Shown: positions 25,126-32,781 of the stretch, piece by piece
Position numbering within the stretch: position 1 is the stretch's first letter
Layout: every line of letters begins with the position of its first letter
Source of the DNA: Zeaxanthinibacter enoshimensis
GTDB taxonomy: Bacteria; Bacteroidota; Bacteroidia; Flavobacteriales; Flavobacteriaceae
DNA: 64,000 bases
Direction: 5' to 3'
Assembly (NCBI RefSeq): GCF_004362865.1
Contig: NZ_SNYI01000001.1
Coordinates: forward strand, 310,001 to 374,000
Translations under genes and position numbers: made by a program
Notes under the pieces: generated by a model
Told to the model about the DNA's origin: nothing
The model's database searches: none
The model's input: the letters and a program-made list of their open reading frames with translations, nothing else

Positions 25126-25188
25126 GTACTGGGGAATAAAATCCAATAAACCTATTCAAATTTGTAGAACGAAAGTCAAATCAGGTCA

Positions 25189-25233
25189 GGGACTATCATT
25201 TAAAATCATAAACCCAGATAGTCCCTTTCTTTT
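25189..25233 (+). terminator. Attenuator-like hairpin in leader of HTH gene
   Basis: GGGACTATC (25189-25197)/GATAGTCCC (25217-25225), 9-bp perfect stem and 19-nt loop, followed by TTTCTTTT, only 15 bp before the next start codon. It could stop transcription unless read through. Confidence 0.65.
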
Positions 25234-25247
25234 AAAACCGTTCTATT

Positions 25248-25532
25248 ATGCCAACAAGTATTATTACCACAGACGACCTTCGGGAATTCAAAATGGAATT
25301 GCTCGATGACATTAAACAATTACTTACCAGACAAGCCAGCGGGAAACTCAAAAAATACCTCAAATCTTCTGAGGTTATGGACTTGCTACAAGTAAGTCCA
25401 GGCACTTTACAAAATCTTCGTATCAATGGCACATTACCATACACCAAGGTGGGTGGCATTATCTATTACGATACCGAGGAAATTCAAAAAGTTATGGATG
25501 CCAACCGTGTGCACCACGGTCTAAATTCTTAA
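25248..25532 (+). CDS. Helix-turn-helix protein (excisionase/MerR-like, HTH_17)
   Basis: Small DNA-binding protein of 94 aa. N-terminal helix (FKMELLDDIKQLLTRQ) then a MerR/excisionase-like winged helix, KYLKSSEVMDLLQVSPGTLQNLRINGTLPYTKVGGIIYYDTEEIQKVM (~37-84). Proteins of this type are recombination directionality factors or regulators at the start of Bacteroidetes ICE operons. It is preceded by an attenuator-like hairpin and a CCGTA dyad and followed after 3 bp by the next gene, so it probably opens the operon 25248-26934. Function as Xis is inferred from context. Confidence 0.8.
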   Translation: MPTSIITTDDLREFKMELLDDIKQLLTRQASGKLKKYLKSSEVMDLLQVSPGTLQNLRINGTLPYTKVGGIIYYDTEEIQKVMDANRVHHGLNS

Positions 25533-25535
25533 GCG

Positions 25536-26288
25536 ATGAACTATATAAAGCTACTTAATGCGGCTTTTGAAAAGTTCTATTTTGATGACCGCCTTAACCC
25601 ATCCCATATCAGTTTGTATATGGCGCTATTCCAAGAATGGAACAGTTGCCGCTTTATGGATGAATTTTATGTAAACCGTCGCGATTTGATGCGATGTGCT
25701 AAAATAGGTTCTAAGTCTACATATCACAGATGCATCGTCGAGTTAGATTCTTGGCAATACTTAACCTATTTCCCTTCCAACAATCCCTACAAAGGCAGCA
25801 AAATAAAGATGGCCATTATTGGGACAAGCGATGAACCGGTTGTGGGACAGTACAATCCCATTTTAGAACAGCTTGCGGAACAGTACCATCCCAGAGGTGT
25901 ACCGCTTGAGGGACACCACCATCCCAAAAATGGACAGGTTGCGAACCAGCACCGTCCCATAGATGGACAAGCATTGGTATCTAATACAAACAATATCAAA
26001 CAAGAAAACTATATAAAACAACCAAAGGGCTGGCAGGCCGTTTTTATTTTTTTTGAAGAAAAAGGTTTTGATGCTGATGAAGCTAAAAAATTCTATGAGC
26101 ATTACCAGACCAGAAATTGGCAAACTGGCGATGGCAAGGAAATCAGAGATTGGCGAGCCGTAGCCATCAACTGGATGGACAGAACCGAAATATTCGACGA
26201 GGAAAACAAACCAAACAAAAAACAAGCGTCCCAAATCAAGGACAACTTGCGAACCACTAAAAACAAAGATTATGGACAACCCCTCTAA
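25536..26288 (+). CDS. ICE-borne hypothetical protein with winged-helix-like N-terminus and 11-residue repeats
   Basis: Protein of 250 aa, not assigned to a named family. Residues ~1-90 look like a replication-initiator-type winged helix (LNPSHISLYMALFQEWN, KIGSKSTYHRCIVELDSWQYLTYFPS). The middle (~105-150) consists of four degenerate 11-residue units (QYNP..., QYHP..., HHHP..., QHRP...) encoded by 33-bp tandem repeats (25848-25959 core positions). The C-terminal ~80 residues resemble a conserved tail (WRAVAINWMDR) found in phage/ICE proteins before DnaC-like loaders. It overlaps the next gene, a DnaC-like ATPase, by 17 bp. A role in ICE replication is inferred. Confidence 0.72.
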   Translation: MNYIKLLNAAFEKFYFDDRLNPSHISLYMALFQEWNSCRFMDEFYVNRRDLMRCAKIGSKSTYHRCIVELDSWQYLTYFPSNNPYKGSKIKMAIIGTSDEPVVGQYNPILEQLAEQYHPRGVPLEGHHHPKNGQVANQHRPIDGQALVSNTNNIKQENYIKQPKGWQAVFIFFEEKGFDADEAKKFYEHYQTRNWQTGDGKEIRDWRAVAINWMDRTEIFDEENKPNKKQASQIKDNLRTTKNKDYGQPL

Positions 26289-26934
26289 AATAACCGAAGG
26301 TGGCGTGGAATATTCGCTCGGAAAATTTGATGGTAAAAGTGTGATCTATGATTTTCCAAAAATCTTGATTTACCTGAATGCCAAAGGCAAACTTTTGTTT
26401 GGCGAAAAGTTTAGGATATATGATGAAGACAAGGATATTTTGCTGAAGCTCTGTTCCTACTTCATCAAGGATAAAGACAACTGTGAGACTTATGGTATTG
26501 ACATTGACAAAGGCATTCTACTTTCCGGACCCGTTGGCTGCGGCAAAACCAGTTTGATGAAATTGTTGCGCCATTTGGTTCCACTACAAAGACCTTACGA
26601 AATGATTCCCTGCCGGAATGTAACCTTCAGTTTCAACCATCTTGGGTTTAAAACGGTTGAAGAGTATGGTAATACCAAATTTTACTGTTTTGATGATTTA
26701 GGTGTGGAACCATCTGGTAGATTCTACGGAAAGGATTTGAACGTAATGGGCGAAGTGCTCTTATCCCGATACGAGCTTTACTTACAAACCAAACACAAAA
26801 TCAAGACGCACGCCACAACCAATCTCAATGCTGAAGAACTGGAAGAACGCTATGGTAATCGTGTGCGTAGCCGAATGCGAGAACTTTTTAATTTGATTGC
26901 TTTTGATACTAAAGCTGGGGATAAACGGAAGTGA
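26272..26934 (+). CDS. DnaC/IstB-like AAA+ ATPase of the ICE
   Basis: ATPase of 220 aa. Walker A GPVGCGKTS (~87-95), Walker B FYCFDDLGVE (~141-150), sensor-1-like THATTNLNAEELEERYG and an arginine finger region (NRVRSRMRELFNLIAF). The arrangement matches helicase-loader-like ATPases (DnaC) found in Bacteroidetes mobile elements. Paired with the winged-helix gene it overlaps, it may start replication of the excised circle. It ends 17 bp from the convergent GDCCVxC gene of the mercury module. Confidence 0.84.
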   Translation: MDNPSKITEGGVEYSLGKFDGKSVIYDFPKILIYLNAKGKLLFGEKFRIYDEDKDILLKLCSYFIKDKDNCETYGIDIDKGILLSGPVGCGKTSLMKLLRHLVPLQRPYEMIPCRNVTFSFNHLGFKTVEEYGNTKFYCFDDLGVEPSGRFYGKDLNVMGEVLLSRYELYLQTKHKIKTHATTNLNAEELEERYGNRVRSRMRELFNLIAFDTKAGDKRK

Positions 26935-26951
26935 ATTTAAGGTATGGCTTT

Positions 26952-27158
26952 TTAACAACAATTTTTATTTTCTTGAATCGGCGGACAAGCCACAGTACCA
27001 TAAGAACAGAATACACAACAATCCCCTTCTTTTGGTTTCAGAACCGTTTTGCAATTCTCACATTCATAAAAGAATTGACAGGCGGTGGTTGGCATTTCTT
27101 CAGCCTTTTTGTGGCCGCATTCTGGACAGGTAATCGTAGATTTTAATTGAATCTTCAT
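26952..27158 (-). CDS. GDCCVxC-domain small zinc-ribbon-like protein
   Basis: Protein of 68 aa with two CxxC pairs (CPECGHKKAE, YECENCKTVL) and a GDCCVFCSYGTVACPP motif near the end, the hallmark of GDCCVxC proteins found beside mercury genes. It has eleven Cys in all. The cysteines could hold Hg(II) or Zn(II). Its start codon overlaps by one base the stop of the merTP gene, which lies upstream on the same strand. Function is unknown; a cytosolic Hg-binding or transfer role is inferred from context. Confidence 0.82.
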   Translation of the reverse strand: MKIQLKSTITCPECGHKKAEEMPTTACQFFYECENCKTVLKPKEGDCCVFCSYGTVACPPIQENKNCC

Positions 27159-27760
27159 TATTCTATTATTTTGTACCCCGTGCTTTCTATAGCTTTTCGG
27201 ATTGTGGGCAAATCGGTTTTGGTCTTGTCAAATTCCACTATGGTATTAGCATTTTCGTAGCTGGCTTTGATAGAAATAATTCCGTCCAATTTATTGACTT
27301 CGCTTTCTACGTGTGCCTCACAACCTGCACAGGTCATTCCAGCGACTTCAAAAGTCTGTTTTTTGATATTGGATTGAGAGACATAGACGATATCCTTGGC
27401 GGGCTGTGCATAAAATAGATTGGAATAGTACGGGAAGGCCAGCATCAATGCGGCGAATAGTGTTACTATCAATAAGAACCGTTTGGATTGCCAAAACGAT
27501 GGTTTCGCATCATCTTCACAGGCGCAATCTATTTCTTCCTGTGTTTTCGGTCGTAGTTTCTGGTACCAGGCAAAGACCAAAACAATAATGGTCAAGCCGA
27601 TAAGATAGGGTCTAAATGGCTCGACCCAAGAGAATGTAGATGCAATTCCGCTTGTTCCAGCAATTAATGCCAAGACAGGGGTTATACAACATATTGATGC
27701 TGCAACTGCGGTAAAAATGCCGGTATAGGCCGCGGTATTTGAAGTTTTATTCGGTGCCAT
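27158..27760 (-). CDS. merTP: Mercuric transport fusion protein MerTP
   Basis: Inner-membrane Hg(II) importer of 200 aa. The MerT part has a first helix containing the CC pair (AAASICCITPVLALIAG, ~19-35), a second helix (~50-67), a cytoplasmic loop with CAC and a third helix (~95-115). A C-terminal HMA domain (~130-200; GMTCAGCEAHVESEVNKLDG) corresponds to MerP fused on. Fusions of this type are the norm in Bacteroidetes. It lies between arsR and the GDCCVxC gene. No mercuric reductase (merA) is found in the window, although import without reduction would be harmful; merA may lie elsewhere. Confidence 0.92.
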   Translation of the reverse strand: MAPNKTSNTAAYTGIFTAVAASICCITPVLALIAGTSGIASTFSWVEPFRPYLIGLTIIVLVFAWYQKLRPKTQEEIDCACEDDAKPSFWQSKRFLLIVTLFAALMLAFPYYSNLFYAQPAKDIVYVSQSNIKKQTFEVAGMTCAGCEAHVESEVNKLDGIISIKASYENANTIVEFDKTKTDLPTIRKAIESTGYKIIE

Positions 27761-27772
27761 AATGTAAACTTT

Positions 27773-28144
27773 CTAAGCTGTTTTCTTTCTTGCTGAAATT
27801 GAATTGAAAATTCCATTCAAAACATTGTCCTCACTCTTTACCAGCGAATAATACAATGTTTGCCCTTCACGTCTCGATGTAATAATTCCCGCATCCTTCA
27901 TTTTACGGATATGTTGGGATACGGCAGGAACACTCATTTCAAGAATGTCAGCAATATCGCAAGGACACAGTTCATTCTCTATGTTCAATAGAAATAGAAT
28001 TTTCAGTCGTACCTCGCTTCCCGCAAGAGACAAAATTTTGCTTATTGCTTCTAAGCTACCTGAAGAATTCTCTATGGTTTCCTTACATCTCGATATTTGC
28101 TTCTTGTCTGCTTCGTTCCGTGTACAGGTTATTTCCAAGCTCAT
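27773..28144 (-). CDS. ArsR/SmtB-family metal-sensing repressor
   Basis: Repressor of 123 aa with a winged helix (~35-110). The motif ENELCPCDIADIL carries the Cys pair in the alpha-3 helix that senses metals in ArsR/CadC, and MSVPAVSQHIRKMKDAGIITSRREGQTLYYSL is the recognition helix and wing. It is first gene of the mer-like operon on the - strand. A well-formed promoter (TTTG-N20-TATATTTG) and a 22-bp dyad lie just upstream (28167-28208), so autoregulation is very likely. Hg(II) or a related soft metal is the likely inducer. Confidence 0.92.
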   Translation of the reverse strand: MSLEITCTRNEADKKQISRCKETIENSSGSLEAISKILSLAGSEVRLKILFLLNIENELCPCDIADILEMSVPAVSQHIRKMKDAGIITSRREGQTLYYSLVKSEDNVLNGIFNSISARKKTA

Positions 28145-28166
28145 CTTTTTTGATTTAAAGTGGCCA

Positions 28167-28198
28167 CAAATATATCATTATTATATTATTTAAGCAAA
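28167..28198 (-). promoter_or_regulatory. Promoter of the arsR-merTP operon (TTTG-N20-TATATTTG)
   Basis: On the - strand, -33 TTTG (28198-28195), 20-bp spacer, -7 TATATTTG (28174-28167). This matches the Bacteroidetes sigma-A consensus TTTG-N19-21-TAnnTTTG. Predicted start near 28160, 16 bp before the arsR ATG. Confidence 0.8.
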
Positions 28199-28208
28199 TA
28201 CTTAAATA
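28187..28208. promoter_or_regulatory. ArsR operator dyad over the -33 element
   Basis: TATTTAAG (28187-28194)-caaata-CTTAAATA (28201-28208): perfect 8-bp half-sites around 6 bp, covering the -33 TTTG. AT-rich dyads of this geometry are usual operators of ArsR/SmtB repressors; binding would block RNA polymerase. Confidence 0.75.
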
Positions 28209-28355
28209 CACTATTGAATAAATTGTTTTTTATAATGTGTAGATAATAAACTTAGGTAATCTAACTTCTAAAGGATTTGTACAGTAAAATAACTTCTGAA
28301 ACACATTGTAAAACAATGTCCTTCAAGCTCTTCGTTAACTCTAAAAAAATATCTT

Positions 28356-28997
28356 TCATAATTCTATTGATTTTTGAATGGATAATAATATCGATAGTGC
28401 AATGCGTTCAATATTGTTATTATCCAAAATATAGCTGCCTTCATCTTTATTGCTCAAAAAACCCAATTCCAATAGTAATGAGGCGCAATACTCAACAGTT
28501 TCCCCAAGTACCTGAAAGTTGGCAAACTTCACACCTCGACTTTCATAAGCAATGGCTTCACAAAGGGCTCGTTCAATTTGATAACCTATAAGAACCGATG
28601 CTTTTGAGAATTCCTTTTGTTTTCTTGAAGCATAAACCTCTATACCTCTCGCATCTGGATTATCGGAATGATTGCAATGCAAAGACACAAACAAATCAGC
28701 ATTCAAGGCTTCGGCCAGCTTTGTTCTGTCTGATAAAGAAATAAGCGTATCACTATACCTGGTCAAATAAATATCCAAAGGCTTATCCATTTCTTTATTC
28801 AGCTTTAAAATGGCATTTGCAATGGACAAAACCACATCCTTTTCTTGGATGCCATTTATACCAATTGCACCAGAATCTTTTCCGCCGTGTCCAACGTCAA
28901 TAACAATTCGTTTTTGAGCATCCGTTTCTTGTCCAAAAATGACACACATTTTTAGAAACAAAATCACAAAACTGACGTTTTTGAGCACTTTTTTCAT
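28356..28997 (-). CDS. N-acetylmuramoyl-L-alanine amidase (Amidase_3)
   Basis: Secreted zinc amidase of 213 aa that cleaves the bond between MurNAc and L-Ala in peptidoglycan. A signal peptide (MKKVLKNVSFVILFLKMCVIFG|QE) precedes the catalytic domain. Zn ligands are seen: DVGHGGKDSGA (His), IVLSIANAIL region, SLHCNHSDNP (His) and ELGFLSNKDE (catalytic Glu). Start: ATG 28997 is chosen because a GTG at 29027 would add ten residues before the signal. It lies on the - strand just before the divergent conjugation operon, so it may open the cell wall for the transfer apparatus. A 210-bp gene-free spacer with the arsR promoter lies on its other side. Confidence 0.87.
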   Translation of the reverse strand: MKKVLKNVSFVILFLKMCVIFGQETDAQKRIVIDVGHGGKDSGAIGINGIQEKDVVLSIANAILKLNKEMDKPLDIYLTRYSDTLISLSDRTKLAEALNADLFVSLHCNHSDNPDARGIEVYASRKQKEFSKASVLIGYQIERALCEAIAYESRGVKFANFQVLGETVEYCASLLLELGFLSNKDEGSYILDNNNIERIALSILLSIQKSIEL

Positions 28998-29186
28998 TTT
29001 CAATTTTCGGGTTATCAACAACTTCACTTCAAAAATCCATAGGATTTGATGTCAAATAACAGCAACAGAATTCAATCTATATCAAATAATATTTTATTCA
29101 CAAATATTTGATTTTCAGTTATTTATATTCAAATATATGTAAATTTCCAATAACGAAAATGAACTAAAAATTTAAACTTTTCCGAT

Positions 29187-29474
29187 ATGAAAAAATCACA
29201 CTATTTAGCATCAATTCTTTCGCTCTTATCCACTTCGCTTTTTGCTCAAATTGGTGGCATTGAAGATTCCGTTAACGATGTAGGCGATACCATCAGGACC
29301 ATATTTCCAATTTTATTAGGTGTCATCTTCTTGGTAGGCTTCCTTTTTAATGCGGGACACTTCTTTGGCGAAAATGCTGACCTTAAAAAAGGGATTACCA
29401 GAGTACTTGTATTTGTTTTGATTGCTGGCGCAGTTGTGGGCATCTTCACATACTTAATAGGAATCGTAGTATAA
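29187..29474 (+). CDS. traE: Conjugative transfer protein TraE-like (DUF4134)
   Basis: Small membrane protein of 95 aa. A signal or first helix (YLASILSLLSTSLFA|QIGG) is followed by two hydrophobic helices (~38-58 and ~70-93) around a polar NAGHFFGENADLKKG loop, a layout like the VirB2-type pilin-like TraE of Bacteroidetes conjugative transposons. It is the first gene of the + strand transfer operon and abuts traF directly (29474/29475). Assignment rests on size, topology and gene order. Confidence 0.82.
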   Translation: MKKSHYLASILSLLSTSLFAQIGGIEDSVNDVGDTIRTIFPILLGVIFLVGFLFNAGHFFGENADLKKGITRVLVFVLIAGAVVGIFTYLIGIVV

Positions 29475-29759
29475 ATGAAACGGTTCGAGGTCTATAAAAA
29501 CATCAGGAAAAGGGCAGTCATATTTGGGCTGCCAATTTCCCTGTTTGCCTTAATGATGGTTTCCGTTTTGGCTTCGTTGCTCATCATCATCTTCTCTTTC
29601 AGCTTTGGGATAATAATAGGTGTATTGGTCTTCAATGCTTCCCTATATGTGGCTTTGACAAGAATAACCCACAATCCGCAACTATTCCAAATGGCTAAGG
29701 CTTTTCCAAAAATTATCAGTAACAAAAGAAATTCAGGCTTCGATTATGAACAAGATTAA
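29475..29759 (+). CDS. traF: Conjugative transfer protein TraF-like (DUF4133)
   Basis: Membrane protein of 94 aa. Two adjacent hydrophobic helices (~18-35, ~38-58) follow a basic N-terminus (RFEVYKNIRKRAVIFGLP), matching the DUF4133/TraF family, a VirB3-like component that pairs with the TraG ATPase. The stop overlaps the traG start by 14 bp (29746-29759), an indication of translational coupling. No enzymatic motif is expected. Confidence 0.85.
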   Translation: MKRFEVYKNIRKRAVIFGLPISLFALMMVSVLASLLIIIFSFSFGIIIGVLVFNASLYVALTRITHNPQLFQMAKAFPKIISNKRNSGFDYEQD

Positions 29760-32148
29760 CCTTTCGGCATATCAACCCATCGTAGATATTCAGGACAATA
29801 TCGTATTTGCCAACAACGGCAATGTTATTCTGTGCTACAAAGGTAATCTACCAGAAATCTATTCCTTATCTGAAAGGGATTTTGAGGATATGCACGGTGC
29901 TTGGTTTCAAGCTTTGAAGTCATTGCCTGTCGGAACCGTTGTTCACAAACAAGATATCTACCTGAAGAAATCTTATACTTCAGAACAACTTCCGAATTCC
30001 ACCTTTTTGGAAAAAGCTACCCACGAGCATTTTAAAGGTCGTGGACATATCGAGCACAGCTGCTATCTGTTCTTCATCTTGACTAAAAATAAGGCGCTCA
30101 ACAATCCTAAATATGTCAACCCTTTCAGAAAAGTTTCAAAAGGTATCGTACAGGAACTGGATGATAACATAAAGAGCTTCGCAAACTCAGTAAGTGATTC
30201 GGTTTCCTTTATCAACAATAGCCGAAAGATGGATTTTGTTTCGCTTAAAGCGGAAGAAATACAACAACTGACTAATTCCTATTTCAACGGCTTTAATGAA
30301 GGCTATGATACTGATATTTTACTGGATAAGACAAACGTCAATATTGGCGAAAACCATTTTGATGCCCTTGCCATCAATAGTGAACTGTGCTTTGGCGAAA
30401 GTGTACAGAGTAGCAAAACCAATGAGAAATTCACTTCAGACGATTTTGTGTTTCATCAAGGGTTTATTGATGGCATAGGGCTTACGCTTAACGAAAATCA
30501 TATTGTTAATCAAATTTTGTATTTAGATGACAAACAGAAGTGGCGCAAGCTATTGGATAAGAAAATTGAAGAACTGAACAAAAGTTCAAATTTTGGTTCG
30601 CAGAATAAAGTAGTGCTTGGCAAAATCCAGCACATTCTCGACCAAATCAATGCCGATGATAATGCCCGAATTATTCGTGGTCATCTCAATATTGTCTATT
30701 GGGCAAAGGAAGCTAAAGAGCTCGATAAAATAACCTCAAAAATCAAAACAGAATTTAAGGAATTGGATATCATCCCGTATTATCCAAGAGGCGAAGAACG
30801 TAAGAATTATATCCTAAATAGTTACTGCTGTTTCTCTTCCAATTTCTCAAACAACGATTTATATGTAACCGATTTAAAACACGCGCTCTGTCTGTTTATA
30901 AATAACACCAATTACAAAAGTGATAACACCGGAATCATCTTTAATGACCGTGAGCATAACATTCCTGTTTTAAAGGATGTTTGGGATGAAAAGAAGAGAC
31001 GCATCAAGGCAAGAAACTTCGCCATTTTTGCGCCAACAGGCGAGGGCAAGTCTTTTTTGGCCAATAACATATTGCGCCAATATTTTGAGAACGGCGTTCG
31101 CTTGGTCATCATAGACCTCGGTGGATCCTACACCAAATTTGCCAAACTCTATCCTGAAAAATACACCGTGCTTCGCTACGAAAGTGGAAAAAACTTAGGT
31201 ATCAATCCATTTTATATAAGTGATACTAATGACCTCACACCTGAACGACTGGAAGACCTATCCGTCTTTTTGTTTGAGTTATTTGCTTCGGATTTAAAAG
31301 TGACCAAAGCACAATCAGTATCGGTCAAAAAAATACTGCGCCATTATTACGATAGCACTTCAGAAAATCACTCGTTGGATGGTTTTTACAGTTTTATAGA
31401 AAGGAATCAGAAAGACCTTCTGGACACCCTAAAAATCCATCCCGACTACTTCAATGTCACGAGCTTTTTGCACGTAATGTCCGAATATGTCGGCGATGGT
31501 CTATATAGTTTTCTGTTTGAAGTAAGCGAGGACCAGACTTACAAAATCGAGGACAAACGTTTGATAGTTTTTGAACTGGATGAAGTAAAGGACAACAAGG
31601 AAATCCTGTCCGTGATGCTCAAGCTCATTAAGTCCGCAATCCAAAGAACGATTTGGAAAAACAGAGCTGAAAAGGGTATCATCCTATTTGATGAGTTTGC
31701 CAAACAACTAAAGTTTGAAAACGTACTGGAAAGTGTAGAATTCTACTATCAAGCCATCCGTAAACAAAATGGTGCGATTGGGATTATTCTGCAATCCATA
31801 AATCAGCTTCCGAACAATTCAACTTCTGCGAGTATTCTCGAAAACACGCAAGTCATTTATAGTCTGAACAATGAAAAAGGATATGATGAACTGGTCAAAA
31901 GGCTCAACTTATCCAGCCACGACCTTAACCAACTGAAATCAATCAAAAACAATCTTTCCGGTCCACGCAAGTACACCGAAATGTTTATTAAGATAGGTAG
32001 AGAAAGCAACATTTTCCGTCTCGAAGTTCCGAAGGAAGTATATGCAGCTTACTTGACCGATGGACAGGAAAATGAAGAAATAATGAAGCTCTACAACGAG
32101 CATCACGATATGCAAAAAGCAATAATTCAATTCACATCTAAAACATAA
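29746..32148 (+). CDS. traG: Conjugation system ATPase TraG (VirB4-like)
   Basis: ATPase of 800 aa that powers assembly of the transfer channel. The N-terminal half is the VirB4-type docking domain. The C-terminal ATPase has Walker A (APTGEGKSFLANNIL, ~428-442), a LVIIDLGGSYTKFAKLY segment typical of TraG/VirB4 and Walker B (GIILFDEFAKQ, ~645). A late conserved segment ILQSINQLPNNSTSASILENTQVIYSL fits the family. Length equals the usual 800-830 residues. Position after traE and traF is canonical. Cytoplasmic, associated with the inner membrane. Confidence 0.93.
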   Translation: MNKINLSAYQPIVDIQDNIVFANNGNVILCYKGNLPEIYSLSERDFEDMHGAWFQALKSLPVGTVVHKQDIYLKKSYTSEQLPNSTFLEKATHEHFKGRGHIEHSCYLFFILTKNKALNNPKYVNPFRKVSKGIVQELDDNIKSFANSVSDSVSFINNSRKMDFVSLKAEEIQQLTNSYFNGFNEGYDTDILLDKTNVNIGENHFDALAINSELCFGESVQSSKTNEKFTSDDFVFHQGFIDGIGLTLNENHIVNQILYLDDKQKWRKLLDKKIEELNKSSNFGSQNKVVLGKIQHILDQINADDNARIIRGHLNIVYWAKEAKELDKITSKIKTEFKELDIIPYYPRGEERKNYILNSYCCFSSNFSNNDLYVTDLKHALCLFINNTNYKSDNTGIIFNDREHNIPVLKDVWDEKKRRIKARNFAIFAPTGEGKSFLANNILRQYFENGVRLVIIDLGGSYTKFAKLYPEKYTVLRYESGKNLGINPFYISDTNDLTPERLEDLSVFLFELFASDLKVTKAQSVSVKKILRHYYDSTSENHSLDGFYSFIERNQKDLLDTLKIHPDYFNVTSFLHVMSEYVGDGLYSFLFEVSEDQTYKIEDKRLIVFELDEVKDNKEILSVMLKLIKSAIQRTIWKNRAEKGIILFDEFAKQLKFENVLESVEFYYQAIRKQNGAIGIILQSINQLPNNSTSASILENTQVIYSLNNEKGYDELVKRLNLSSHDLNQLKSIKNNLSGPRKYTEMFIKIGRESNIFRLEVPKEVYAAYLTDGQENEEIMKLYNEHHDMQKAIIQFTSKT

Positions 32149-32152
32149 TATT

Positions 32153-32779
32153 ATGAAATCGAAGATTCACGAATACCAAAACAGTTTTTTTACAATGAGT
32201 AAAACAAAAATTAAAATTTTAGTAATGACTGTAGCCCTGACCTTGTTTATGTCAGGTAATGCTACCGCACAAGGAATGCCCACTTATGACAACACCAATT
32301 TTATCAGTTTGGTAAAACAACTTATAGAATCAGGTAAACAGACAGCTCAGATGATTAAGTCTGTAAAATTCCTAAAAGATGCAAAAGAGGCAATAGAGAA
32401 AGTATCAAGCGTTGTTGAGCAACTGAGAGCAGTTGAGGAAATTGGACAGAATAATCAGCGTCTTATCAACGTAATGCAAAATGATTTGCAGGATATTTTG
32501 AATTCGCCCTACATCAAACCCGATGAAGTTTCAAGGGTTGTGGAATCTTTCGATGCCATAGTTCAAAATTCATTGGACACGGTAGATTTTATCGATGAAG
32601 TCCTATCCAGCGATTACCTAAAAATGAGCGATGCCGAACGTGCTGAAATTCTTAAAGCAAAAGAGAAGGAATCCAAACAAATGGTTTCCAACATCACTAC
32701 AAAAACAAAACGCTATCGTGATATTATTTCCTTCAGAAAAATGCAGGATAAAGTCAATAACCGAGAAACCGAATACTAA
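32153..32779 (+). CDS. Conjugative transfer protein TraI-like (DUF4141)
   Basis: Secreted or periplasmic helical protein of 208 aa. The signal peptide region is ILVMTVALTLFMSGNATA|QG. The rest is almost all helix (LVKQLIESGKQTAQMIKSVKFL..., EKVSSVVEQLRAVEEI), as in VirB5/TraI of Bacteroidetes elements. An in-frame ATG at 32195 would give a tidier signal peptide; neither start has a clear ribosome site. Gene order after traG and before traJ supports the TraI assignment. No catalytic motif. Confidence 0.78.
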   Translation: MKSKIHEYQNSFFTMSKTKIKILVMTVALTLFMSGNATAQGMPTYDNTNFISLVKQLIESGKQTAQMIKSVKFLKDAKEAIEKVSSVVEQLRAVEEIGQNNQRLINVMQNDLQDILNSPYIKPDEVSRVVESFDAIVQNSLDTVDFIDEVLSSDYLKMSDAERAEILKAKEKESKQMVSNITTKTKRYRDIISFRKMQDKVNNRETEY

Positions 32780-32781
32780 AA

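Noticed and set aside
25109-25309. 66-codon frame before the HTH gene
   Set aside because: TTG start, no family match, runs through the attenuator hairpin and overlaps the better HTH gene in another frame.
25848-25959. Regular 33-bp spaced motifs suggesting a CRISPR array
   Set aside because: The units are adjacent degenerate coding repeats (11 codons each) in one open frame, without conserved long repeats or unique spacers; no cas genes nearby.
26952-28144. Complete mer operon
   Set aside because: Only regulator, transporter and GDCCVxC genes are found; no mercuric reductase or lyase frame in the window.
28277-28591. 104-codon + strand frame overlapping the amidase gene
   Set aside because: Antisense to a gene with full catalytic motifs; sequence looks non-coding.
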